NCBI RefSeq assembly: GCF_000421585.1
Contig: NZ_ATXH01000002.1
Location: forward strand, 62,001 to 126,000
Reading direction: 5' to 3'
Origin: Thermodesulfatator atlanticus DSM 21156
GTDB lineage: Bacteria > Desulfobacterota > Thermodesulfobacteria > Thermodesulfobacteriales > Thermodesulfatatoraceae
DNA length: 64,000 bases
Of this stretch, positions 33,726-41,514 are shown in pieces. How positions within the stretch are numbered: the first letter of the stretch is position 1; every line of letters starts with the position of its first letter. The position numbers were made by a program, and so were the translations under genes. The notes beneath the pieces are model-generated. The model searched no databases and was not told the origin of the DNA. It was given only the letters and a program-made list of their open reading frames with translations.

Positions 33726-35207
33726 ATGGCGGAACTACTCATAAACTACGCTCCTTACGAAACACGGGTTGCGCTGTTAGAAGACGGCTCTTTGGCGGAG
33801 TTTTATCTTGAACGCCCCAGAGAACGCGGCTGTGTGGGAAACATCTATAAAGGCCGGGTGGTGATGGTTTTACCCGGCATGCGTGCGGCTTTTATTGATA
33901 TTGGCCTTGCGCGTACGGCCTTTCTTTACGGCGGAGACCTTTGCCCCAAGCTCCTTGATATGGAAGATCTTTTTGGAGAAGAAATTTCTCGCCAAAACCT
34001 TAAAGCCCCCCCAATAGAAGACGTGCTTAAGCCTGGGCAGGAAATACTTGTCCAGGTGGTAAAAGAGCCCATTGGCAACAAAGGGGCAAGGCTTACCACC
34101 AACATCACCCTTGCCGGACGCTATTTGGTTTACTTGCCCACCATGCAGCACATTGGTATTTCGCGCAAAATAAGCAACGAGGAAGAAAGAAAGAGGCTAA
34201 AAGAACTGATAGACGGGCTTAGGCCTCCCAATACCGGGTGGATTGCGCGCACCGTAGCCCTTGAGGCCCAAGAAGAAGAACTCAAGGCTGAGATGAAATT
34301 TCTTCTCTCCCTCTGGGAGGATATCCAAAAAAGGGCAAGCAGAGTCCCTGCCCCTGCCCTTATTTATGAAGACCTTGATATTAGTCTGCGCGCGGTGCGC
34401 GATCTCATGGTGCGCGAGGTCTCTTCCCTTGTAGTAGATAACCGCGAGGTTTATGAAAAGATTCTTTCTTACGTAGAACACATGGCCCCACACCTTAAAG
34501 GCTGTATCAAACTTCATGAGCCTCCACCTGACATTTTTGAAGCCTATGGCGTTGAAGTTGATTTAAAAAGACTTCTTTCACGCAAAGTCTGGCTCAAATC
34601 TGGCGGTTTCATTGTAATTGAGCCCTGTGAGGCCTTTTGTGCCATTGACGTAAACACCGGTCGCTTTGTGGGGAAAGACGATCTTGAGGAAACCGTTTTA
34701 CGCACCAATCTTGAAGCAGCCAAAGAAATCGCCTACCAGTTACGCTTAAGAAACATAGGTGGGCTAATAATTATTGATTTTATCGACATGCAGCGTGCTG
34801 AAAGCCGGGAAAAAGTCTATGAGGCCCTGAAACAATATTTGAGCCGTGACCGGGCCAAAACCAACGTGCGTCCTATGTCAGAGTTTGGCGTAATAGAGAT
34901 GACCAGAGAACGGCGCCGCGAAAGCCTTTATGCTCTTCTCATGGAAACATGCCCTTTCTGCCAGGGGGACGGGCTTATCAAAAGCAAACGTACCATTTGT
35001 TACGAAATTTTTAGGCGCCTTGAACGCATGGGCCCACACGTGAAAGAAAAAATCGTAGCGATAAACGTTCATCCTGAAATTGCCCAGGTGCTCACCGGAG
35101 AAGAAATCGAATTCTTGGAGGATATAGAAAAACGCTTTTCCTTTGAGGCCGAAGTGCATGAAGACCCGGAACTTCTGCCCTGGGAATTTAAATTTTTCAT
35201 AAAATAG
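33726..35207 (+). CDS. rng: Ribonuclease G/E family endoribonuclease
   Basis: A 493-residue single-strand-specific endoribonuclease, the RNase G size class. An S1-like domain starts at residue ~35 (GNIYKGRVVMVLPGMRAAFIDIG as landmark). Catalytic acidic residues are in CAIDVNTGRFVG and LIIIDFIDMQ. The zinc-link cysteines are in CPFCQGDG, and GVIEMTRERRRESL is conserved. No long C-terminal degradosome scaffold is present. It acts in mRNA decay and 16S rRNA 5'-end maturation. Confidence 0.94.
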   Translation: MAELLINYAPYETRVALLEDGSLAEFYLERPRERGCVGNIYKGRVVMVLPGMRAAFIDIGLARTAFLYGGDLCPKLLDMEDLFGEEISRQNLKAPPIEDVLKPGQEILVQVVKEPIGNKGARLTTNITLAGRYLVYLPTMQHIGISRKISNEEERKRLKELIDGLRPPNTGWIARTVALEAQEEELKAEMKFLLSLWEDIQKRASRVPAPALIYEDLDISLRAVRDLMVREVSSLVVDNREVYEKILSYVEHMAPHLKGCIKLHEPPPDIFEAYGVEVDLKRLLSRKVWLKSGGFIVIEPCEAFCAIDVNTGRFVGKDDLEETVLRTNLEAAKEIAYQLRLRNIGGLIIIDFIDMQRAESREKVYEALKQYLSRDRAKTNVRPMSEFGVIEMTRERRRESLYALLMETCPFCQGDGLIKSKRTICYEIFRRLERMGPHVKEKIVAINVHPEIAQVLTGEEIEFLEDIEKRFSFEAEVHEDPELLPWEFKFFIK

Positions 35208-35287
35208 CAAAACTATTTGTAGCTTGTTTAGCTTGCCAAAACTGACAAAGGAATTAAGGTTTTGGACGAATCTTTTTGGAGTACAAA

Positions 35288-35935
35288 ATGATAGGTTTTA
35301 TCCTTCAAATATTCGGGGCCTTTTTGGCCATCATGAATCCCGTTGGGAATATTCCCATCTTCGTGGGCCTGGTAGAAGAATTTGAAGAAAAAACCCGGGT
35401 AAAAGTAGCCAAAAAATCCGTTATCTGGGCCTTTATTATTTGCAGCGTATTCATCTTTGCTGGTAATTTTATCTTTAGGTTCTACGGCATAACCCTTCCT
35501 GCCTTTCGTATTGCTGGGGGGATCCTTATTTTTCTCATTGCCTATCAATTGTTGCGTGGTAAAGCTTCACGCCAACATCATCCGGGTGAAGAAGAACACG
35601 AAGAAGCTGACCCGGACTCCATTGCCATCACTCCCCTGGCCACGCCAATTCTTGCCGGCCCAGGGACCATCACCACCGCCATGTCTTTTGCGGCCAAACG
35701 CACTAACATCTTAGAACTTTTTATTATCGAAGCAGTGTTTGGGGTAGTTTGTTTACTAACTTATATATGCTTTGTTTATGGCGAAGCTATCTCAGAAAAA
35801 CTTGGCCGCACCAAAATCGGTGTTATTACAAGGCTTATGGGTTTAATCCTTGCGGTGATTGCGGTTCAAATGGTTCTTGAGGGCATAAAAGAGGCCTTTC
35901 CTTATTTAGCAAGTGGCACTATTTCAAAGCCGTAG
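35288..35935 (+). CDS. MarC family integral membrane protein (paralogue 2)
   Basis: A 215-residue six-helix membrane protein starting at ATG 35288 (GGAG six nt upstream); an in-frame TTG at 35276 would add four residues. It shows NPVGNIPIFVGLVE at the first conserved site and ITPLATPILAGPGTITT at the second, with a His/Glu-rich loop (RQHHPGEEEHEE) between. It is clearly homologous to the product of 4413-5051 but diverged in the loop. Function is unsettled for the family. Its last 34 nt overlap the end of the convergent moeB-like gene. Confidence 0.88.
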   Translation: MIGFILQIFGAFLAIMNPVGNIPIFVGLVEEFEEKTRVKVAKKSVIWAFIICSVFIFAGNFIFRFYGITLPAFRIAGGILIFLIAYQLLRGKASRQHHPGEEEHEEADPDSIAITPLATPILAGPGTITTAMSFAAKRTNILELFIIEAVFGVVCLLTYICFVYGEAISEKLGRTKIGVITRLMGLILAVIAVQMVLEGIKEAFPYLASGTISKP

Positions 35936-36570
35936 GTCTTAAGATCAACCAGGAGCAATTTGCCCGCAAGAGTATCTTCATGTTGGCAAAGTAGCTTGGC
36001 AGTCTCATAAACCTGAAGGGCTCCAAGGACTGCACAAATAGAGAAAAAAGCCGCGGGGCTTTCGTCTTTTGCCCCTTTAAAAATCTCGGAAAGCCTTGGG
36101 GTCTTGCCGGGGACAATACTGGTTAGTTGGCCACAAACACCAGAAAGACCGGCATGTACCAAAAATTTATTTTTTTTCTGGCAAATCTCTTCCAAGACAA
36201 ATCTTGATTCCCAGTTATCAAGGGCATCCACTACTCCGTTAACCTTGTTAGGAATGTCAAACTTAGGCGTGATCCTTTGTACCCAGGCATCAAGCCAGAT
36301 GTCATCGCGAATGGCAAGGAGCCTTTTGCGCGCTGCACGTGCTTTAAACTCGCCAAGATCTTCAGCGGTGTAAAGGATTTGGCGGTTTAGGTCTGAATCG
36401 GAAACCCGGTCATCATCAACCAGAATAAGACCACCTATTCCTAAGCGCACCAGGCCTTCTGCTACAAAAGAACCCAAGCCTCCGAGGCCTGCTACCAAAA
36501 TGGTAGAGGCCCTTAGACGGGCCATTTCTTCGTTAGTGAAAATTCCCTTTTGCCTTTCAAAGATGTTCAT
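35902..36570 (-). CDS. ThiF/MoeB/HesA-family sulfur-carrier adenylyltransferase
   Basis: A 222-residue E1-like enzyme that adenylates the C-terminal glycine of a ubiquitin-like sulfur carrier. VAGLGGLGSFVAEGLVRLG binds ATP, followed by LVDDDRVSDSDLNRQILY with the conserved Asp/Asn-Arg-Gln. VVDALDNWESRFVLEE is also typical. The paired CxxC zinc motifs found in many MoeB/ThiF proteins are missing. It starts 4 nt inside the end of the MoaD-like gene, so that small protein is the likely substrate. Molybdo-/tungstopterin or thiamin thiazole synthesis are both possible; the AOR genes favour the former. Confidence 0.87.
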   Translation of the reverse strand: MNIFERQKGIFTNEEMARLRASTILVAGLGGLGSFVAEGLVRLGIGGLILVDDDRVSDSDLNRQILYTAEDLGEFKARAARKRLLAIRDDIWLDAWVQRITPKFDIPNKVNGVVDALDNWESRFVLEEICQKKNKFLVHAGLSGVCGQLTSIVPGKTPRLSEIFKGAKDESPAAFFSICAVLGALQVYETAKLLCQHEDTLAGKLLLVDLKTYGFEIVPLAK

Positions 36571-36866
36571 CCGCCAGCACCAGGAGGGAAGATAACCACC
36601 GTGTCCCCAGGAACGATCTCAGTTTCAAGACCCTCAAGATGCAAGACATTTTTACCGTTTTTCAGAATAACCACCCCGGGGCGCAACCTTTCCTGGTTCA
36701 CAAGTTTTTCATATACCCCTGGATACCGTTTGTCCAGTTCTTTTATCAGATCTTTGAGTTTAAGGGAGGAATCTATCTCTATTTCACCTTCGCTTGGCCG
36801 ATAGGTAAGGCGTAAAGTGCCAAAGAGTTTGAATTTAACGGGCTCATTTAGCTTTTCCATAAACAT
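36567..36866 (-). CDS. MoaD/ThiS-type ubiquitin-like sulfur carrier protein
   Basis: The gene is taken from ATG 36866 (AAGG upstream), giving 99 residues. The longer upstream open frame is antisense to the aminotransferase and is discarded. The beta-grasp fold is seen in VKFKLFGTLR, KLKDLIKELDKRYPGV and IVPGDTVVIFPPGAGG, ending in the essential Gly-Gly. The Gly-Gly tail is adenylated by the adjacent MoeB-like enzyme and then carries sulfur. The combination suggests a sulfur-transfer pair for pterin cofactor assembly. It is divergent from the aminotransferase gene. Confidence 0.87.
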   Translation of the reverse strand: MFMEKLNEPVKFKLFGTLRLTYRPSEGEIEIDSSLKLKDLIKELDKRYPGVYEKLVNQERLRPGVVILKNGKNVLHLEGLETEIVPGDTVVIFPPGAGG

Positions 36867-36930
36867 GATATTAACCTTGACGTAAGGCCACGTAAAAGGT
36901 TTAACATCAAAAAATTCTAAGGAGGTAAAA

Positions 36931-38118
36931 ATGGCGGCTTCCCAAAAAATCAAAGAATATCTAGCAGGGGCCTCATGGATTCGCAAGATGTTTGAAGAGG
37001 GCGCAAAGCTAAAGGCGCTACACGGCGAAGAAAACGTCTGCGACTTTAGTCTCGGCAACCCAGATGTTCCCCCGCCTCCTAGCGTACAAAAAGCCTTACA
37101 AGAAATCGTAGCAGAAGACGTACCTTCCTTTCACGCTTACATGCCAAACGCAGGGTTTCCTTTTGCCCGAGAAGCCATGGCTATCAAAGTCTCAAAAGAA
37201 CAAAAATATGCTGTGCCCATGGATTTTATTGTCATGACCTGTGGGGCCGCAGGGGCCTTGAACGTTATTTTTAAGGCCATCCTTGATCCAGGAGACGAAG
37301 TAATTTTCCCGGCGCCTTTTTTTGTGGAATACAAATTTTACGTGGAAAACCATCAAGGTGTGGCTAAACCAGTTGCTTCGCGCGAAGACTTTTCCCTTGA
37401 CCTTAACGCCATTGAAGCAGCCATAACCCAAAAAACAAAAGCCGTGCTTATCAACTCTCCGAATAACCCCACGGGGCAACTTTATGAACTTGACGAAATA
37501 AAGGCCCTTTGCACCCTTCTTAAAGAAAAATCCGAAGAAATCGGCCATCCCATACTGCTGATCTCAGATGAGCCCTATCGGAATCTTGTCTTTGACGGCC
37601 GCGAAACACCGCCCATCTTTCCTTATTACGAACAAAGCATTGTGGTAACGAGCTTCTCAAAGGAACTTTCTCTACCTGGTGAGCGCATAGGTTTTCTGGC
37701 TTTGCATCCAGAGGCTCAGGGCAAAGAAGAACTCATGGCTGCTTTCATTCTTGCAAATCGTATTCTTGGTTTTGTAAACGCGCCTGCCATTTCCCAGCGC
37801 CTAGCTGCCAAGTGTGCTGAAGAGGTAGTTGACGTGACCATCTACGAAAGACGACGTGATCTTTTTTGCGAAGTGCTTGAAGAAGCAGGCCTTGAGTTTG
37901 TAAAACCCAAAGGGACCTTTTACGTGTTTCCTAAAACCCCCATTGACGACGTGGAGTTTTGCAAACTTCTCCAGGAAGAGTTAATCCTTGCCGTACCCGG
38001 CCGCGGCTTTGGCGGGCCAGGTCATATTAGACTTGCCTTTTGTATTGATGAAATTTTTATTGAAAAGGCGCGTGAGGGATTCAAACGCGCCGTGGCAAAG
38101 GCAAAAGAGAATAAATAG
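36931..38118 (+). CDS. Class I/II pyridoxal-phosphate aminotransferase
   Basis: A 395-residue fold-type I PLP enzyme. FSLGNPDVPPPPSVQKAL, YMPNAGFPFAREAMA, INSPNNPTGQLY, LLISDEPYRNLVFDG and the PLP Lys in VVTSFSKELSLPGERIGFLA are visible, with FGGPGHIRLAFCI holding the substrate Arg. It resembles aspartate/aromatic aminotransferases of thermophiles, but the donor cannot be fixed. A strong AAGGAGG site precedes ATG 36931. It lies directly upstream of a phenylacetate-CoA ligase gene (8-nt gap). That pairing suggests use of aromatic or other amino acids: transamination, then oxidation and CoA activation. Confidence 0.9.
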   Translation: MAASQKIKEYLAGASWIRKMFEEGAKLKALHGEENVCDFSLGNPDVPPPPSVQKALQEIVAEDVPSFHAYMPNAGFPFAREAMAIKVSKEQKYAVPMDFIVMTCGAAGALNVIFKAILDPGDEVIFPAPFFVEYKFYVENHQGVAKPVASREDFSLDLNAIEAAITQKTKAVLINSPNNPTGQLYELDEIKALCTLLKEKSEEIGHPILLISDEPYRNLVFDGRETPPIFPYYEQSIVVTSFSKELSLPGERIGFLALHPEAQGKEELMAAFILANRILGFVNAPAISQRLAAKCAEEVVDVTIYERRRDLFCEVLEEAGLEFVKPKGTFYVFPKTPIDDVEFCKLLQEELILAVPGRGFGGPGHIRLAFCIDEIFIEKAREGFKRAVAKAKENK

Positions 38119-38126
38119 GAGGGATT

Positions 38127-39392
38127 ATGTATCAACCAAGGCTTGAAACACTTCCTCGCGAAGAAATCGAAAAAATCCAGCTAAAACGACTTAAATGGAC
38201 TCTGGCACACATAAAAGCAAACAATGCCTATTACTTTTCCCGTTTTGGAGATCTTGACCCTCATGATTTGAAAAGTATTTCAGATATTAAAGAACTTCCC
38301 TTTATCACCAAAGACGAACTGCGTGAAGCCTACCCTTTTAAGCTTGCCTGTGCCCCTAAAGAAGACTTCGTTAGGTTTCACATGTCTTCAGGCACCACGG
38401 GGACCCCGGTAATCAACCCGTACACCCGTTCAGACGTTGAACAATGGGCAGAAATCATGGCCCGCTCGCTTTCAGCAGCAACCCTTACGCACAAAGACAT
38501 CTTTCAAATAACCCCGGGCTTTGGGCTGTTTAACGGGGGCTTTGGTTTTCACTACGGTGCCGAAAGAATTGGCTGTTTTGTGGTTCCTATCGGGCCAGGG
38601 CGGACCCTTATACAGCTTAAATTCATCAAAGACTTTAGTACCACAGCCATTGCGGCTATTTCTTCTTACCCCTTGCGGCTTATCGAAGTGGCCAGGGCCG
38701 AAGGTTTTGATTTCAAGGAGACCAAACTCCGCGTGGGTATCTTTGGCGCTGAAGTCTGGAGCAATGAAACCCGCAAGTTCATCGAAGAAGAAATGGGGAT
38801 TGAAACCTTTGACATCATCGGCATGACGGAAACCGGCGGCGTAGGCCTTGGGATTGATTGCATAGCCCACAATGGTATTCACGTATGGGAAGATCACTAC
38901 CTGGTAGAAATTGTTGATCCCGAAACCGGGGAAAGCCTTCCAGACGGAGAAGAAGGCGAACTTGTGATAACCACCCTTACCCGGGAAGGACTGCCCTTGA
39001 TCCGCTACCGCACCAGAGACATCACGAGAATTGTCTCAAGAGGGCGTTGTACCTGCGGCAGAAGCATGCTTCGTTTGGCACGCATAAAGGGCCGCACGGA
39101 TGATATGCTCAAGGTAAAAGGGATCAATTTTTACCCAAGACAGATTGAAGAAATTATCATGGCACATCCTGAAACGCTTCCCGATTATCTTATCCGCATT
39201 GGCAAAAAAGAAGGAAAGGACTTTATCGAAATCCTGGTTGAGAGCCGAAGCCTTGATGAAAGCTTAAAGCGCCGCCTTGAAGAAGAGATTTACAACTACC
39301 TTGGTTTTCGCGCCCAGGTAGAGCTTCTCCCTGAAGGAGAAATCCCGCGGCGCGAAGGCAAAGCCGTCCGTGTGGAAAAAATTAAAGACTAA
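38127..39392 (+). CDS. Phenylacetate-CoA ligase family protein
   Basis: A 421-residue AMP-forming acyl/aryl-CoA ligase of PaaK length. The P-loop-like MSSGTTGTPVINPYT (about 91-105), FGAEVWSNETR, IIGMTETGGVGLGIDC, YRTRDIT and the hinge Lys/Asp region GRTDDMLKVKGINFYPRQIE are typical. CTCGR provides an extra Cys pair. In anaerobes these enzymes activate aryl acetates formed from aromatic 2-oxo acids, and PaaK homologues often sit with 2-oxoacid oxidoreductases; none is present here. The adjacent aminotransferase supports an amino acid route. Confidence 0.9.
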   Translation: MYQPRLETLPREEIEKIQLKRLKWTLAHIKANNAYYFSRFGDLDPHDLKSISDIKELPFITKDELREAYPFKLACAPKEDFVRFHMSSGTTGTPVINPYTRSDVEQWAEIMARSLSAATLTHKDIFQITPGFGLFNGGFGFHYGAERIGCFVVPIGPGRTLIQLKFIKDFSTTAIAAISSYPLRLIEVARAEGFDFKETKLRVGIFGAEVWSNETRKFIEEEMGIETFDIIGMTETGGVGLGIDCIAHNGIHVWEDHYLVEIVDPETGESLPDGEEGELVITTLTREGLPLIRYRTRDITRIVSRGRCTCGRSMLRLARIKGRTDDMLKVKGINFYPRQIEEIIMAHPETLPDYLIRIGKKEGKDFIEILVESRSLDESLKRRLEEEIYNYLGFRAQVELLPEGEIPRREGKAVRVEKIKD

Positions 39393-40344
39393 CAAAAGCG
39401 GGGCTGAGGGAAAGATCGTAGCCCTGGCCCCGCTTGCAGGCTTTACAGAAAGCGCTTTTCGCAGGCTTTGTCGGGAGCTTGGCGCAGACCTTACCTGGAC
39501 AGAGCTCATTAGTGCCAATGCCATCCTGGCAAAAGGTCTTAAACTTCCAGGGCTTTACATTTCTTGTGAAGAAAGGCCTCTTAGGTTTCAGCTGCAAGGA
39601 AGCGTTGAAAAAACACTGGCACAAGCGGCAGAGCTTGTGCTCAAGGAATTAAAACCCGAGGGCCTTGATTTAAACGCCGGCTGCCCTGCCAAAAAGGTAG
39701 TAAAAACTGGGGCAGGCGCCGCACTTTTAGAAAACCTCCCCAAGCTTTTTTGCATAGCCAAAGCTCTTGCGGAAATAGCCCATGGCCATGGGGTTGATTT
39801 TTCCGTGAAATTCAGACTTGGTTTTGCAGAAGATAGGCTCGAAGCAATAGCAGAAACTTTGCTAAGCGCAGGTGTTGATATCCTTGTCCTTCATCCACGC
39901 ACCGCCAAAGAAGCCTTTAAAGGAAAAGCACGCTGGGAAAGGATTCGCGACCTGGTCTCTTTGGCCCAAGGTAAAGCAAGCGTTTACGGAAGCGGCGACG
40001 TTAAAACCCTGAGAGATATTGAAAATTTTTTTGCCCTAACAAAGGCACAGGGGGTTTTGATCGGAAGGGCAGCGCTTTTTCGGCCGTGGATTTTTAAAGA
40101 ATGGCATGAGCGCCAGATTTTTGACTTAAATTTTTCTGAGCGCCTGGCCCTTTTAAAAAGGCTTTACACTTACCTTTTGGCCTATCGTAATGAAAAAGAC
40201 GCCTTAAGGCTTCTTAAAACCTTTGCCCCTAAGTTTTTTAAAGGCCTTCCTCTTAAACGAAAATTTCTCCCAGCCCTCCTGGCAAAAGAAAATACCGCCC
40301 TGTTCTGGAAAGAGCTTGAGTCCTGGCAAAAGTTTGTCGAATGA
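39370..40344 (+). CDS. dus: tRNA-dihydrouridine synthase
   Basis: A 324-residue FMN-dependent TIM-barrel enzyme reducing uridines in tRNA D-loops. ALAPLAGFTESAFRRLCRELG, the catalytic Cys in LNAGCPAKKVVKTGAGAALL (about 102), FSVKFRLGF, LVLHPRTAKEAFKGKARW and YGSGDVKT, GVLIGRAAL are all present. The usual target lysine/histidine pair is preserved in HPRT. It is translated from a GTG at 39370 within the end of the ligase gene (23-nt overlap), an unusually long overlap that suggests translational coupling. Which D position it modifies cannot be told. Confidence 0.92.
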   Translation: MWKKLKTNKSGAEGKIVALAPLAGFTESAFRRLCRELGADLTWTELISANAILAKGLKLPGLYISCEERPLRFQLQGSVEKTLAQAAELVLKELKPEGLDLNAGCPAKKVVKTGAGAALLENLPKLFCIAKALAEIAHGHGVDFSVKFRLGFAEDRLEAIAETLLSAGVDILVLHPRTAKEAFKGKARWERIRDLVSLAQGKASVYGSGDVKTLRDIENFFALTKAQGVLIGRAALFRPWIFKEWHERQIFDLNFSERLALLKRLYTYLLAYRNEKDALRLLKTFAPKFFKGLPLKRKFLPALLAKENTALFWKELESWQKFVE

Positions 40345-40353
40345 GAAATTAAG

Positions 40354-41514
40354 ATGAAAGCAGAGATAGTCCGTTTAGTAAATAAATTTAAGCGCACCGC
40401 CAATCTGCCGGTGTTTGAAGAAACCGCAAAGGCTCTTTCGCAGCTTCGTGCCGAACGAGAAAAAACAGTAGAAAGAATAGTAAGGATTGTGCTTTTTGAC
40501 CCAGGGCTTTGCTGCCAGGTCCTTCGTGCTGGAAATTCCGTTTTTTACAATCCCATGGGCCTTCCCATGAGAACCATTTCAAGGGCAGTGGCAATTCTTG
40601 GGTTTGAAAACCTGAGAAGTTTAGCTAGAACGTCTCCCTTCTTTAGCGCAGAGGACTTCAATAACAAATACCTGGCCCAGGAACTTGCCATTAGCATCCT
40701 TTCGGCACATTTTGCCGGAAAAGCTGCCTTAAAAAAAGGCCTTGATGGAGAGGAAGCCTATTTGGGAGCGCTTTTAAAACGTTTGGGGCGTTTGGTAATG
40801 CTTCGTTATGCTCCCGAACATTATTTGAAAATAAGAGAACTGGCCCCGCGCAAACGTAAAGAGATCTTTCATCTGGTGGGAGAAAAGCTTGCCAAACAGT
40901 GGAATCTCCCTGCAAATGTAATTGCTAATCTTGAGGGTCGTGAACTTTATATCCGCCCTAAAAGGCGCGAATATCTCTGTCTTTATGCTGATTTAGCCGC
41001 GGCAGGAATGGTGGCAGGGCATGGCCCTCGCGGCTGGCAACATCTTTTTTCAACCCCTGAGGAGATAAATGCCTGTATTCAAAACCTTGCTAAAAGCGCC
41101 AGACATTTGCCGCAGGCAGTCTTAAATGAGCTTCCTTTTGACATTGCGCCGGAAAAAATAAGCGAAGAAACCGATTTGGGGCCTTTTCTTCCTGAAGAGG
41201 CCTTAAGGCTTTGTGAGAAGTTTTTAGAAAGCCTGGGCAAAGAATTAAAAGCACAAGGGAGCCTTTTTTACCGGGAAGGGGACAAAATATTTGCCCTTGG
41301 AAACGAAGAAAAAGAAATCAAGGGGCCCTTTCAAATAGTGCTAAACGAAGATAAGATTCTTGCCAAAGATGGCAAAATCTACGTTCCCCTTTGTTTCCGA
41401 AAGGTGCCTGCTGTTTTGTTGGTATTTTTTCGTGAAAAACCCTTGAACCCAGATGAGCTTACCGGACTCAAATTCATAAAAAAAACTATCGAAAACTTAC
41501 TTGAGAAGCTCTAA
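40354..41514 (+). CDS. HDOD-domain protein
   Basis: A 386-residue cytoplasmic protein. The HDOD domain spans residues ~10-210 with LPVFEETAKALSQL, IVLFDPGLCCQVLRAGNS and ISRAVAILGFENLRSLA, which are typical of this HD-related fold with most catalytic His/Asp lost. The C-terminal ~120 residues (from EALRLCEKFLESLG) have a beta-rich pattern that could be a small GAF/PAS-like sensor, but the similarity is weak. HDOD proteins often act as signalling adaptors. It converges on the radical SAM gene with an 18-nt overlap of the coding ends. Confidence 0.82.
   Translation: MKAEIVRLVNKFKRTANLPVFEETAKALSQLRAEREKTVERIVRIVLFDPGLCCQVLRAGNSVFYNPMGLPMRTISRAVAILGFENLRSLARTSPFFSAEDFNNKYLAQELAISILSAHFAGKAALKKGLDGEEAYLGALLKRLGRLVMLRYAPEHYLKIRELAPRKRKEIFHLVGEKLAKQWNLPANVIANLEGRELYIRPKRREYLCLYADLAAAGMVAGHGPRGWQHLFSTPEEINACIQNLAKSARHLPQAVLNELPFDIAPEKISEETDLGPFLPEEALRLCEKFLESLGKELKAQGSLFYREGDKIFALGNEEKEIKGPFQIVLNEDKILAKDGKIYVPLCFRKVPAVLLVFFREKPLNPDELTGLKFIKKTIENLLEKL

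Noticed and set aside
36867-37058. Upstream extension of the MoaD-like frame (64 extra residues)
   Set aside because: It is antisense to the 5' end of the aminotransferase and to its ribosome site and has no family similarity; the start at 36866 gives a normal MoaD.
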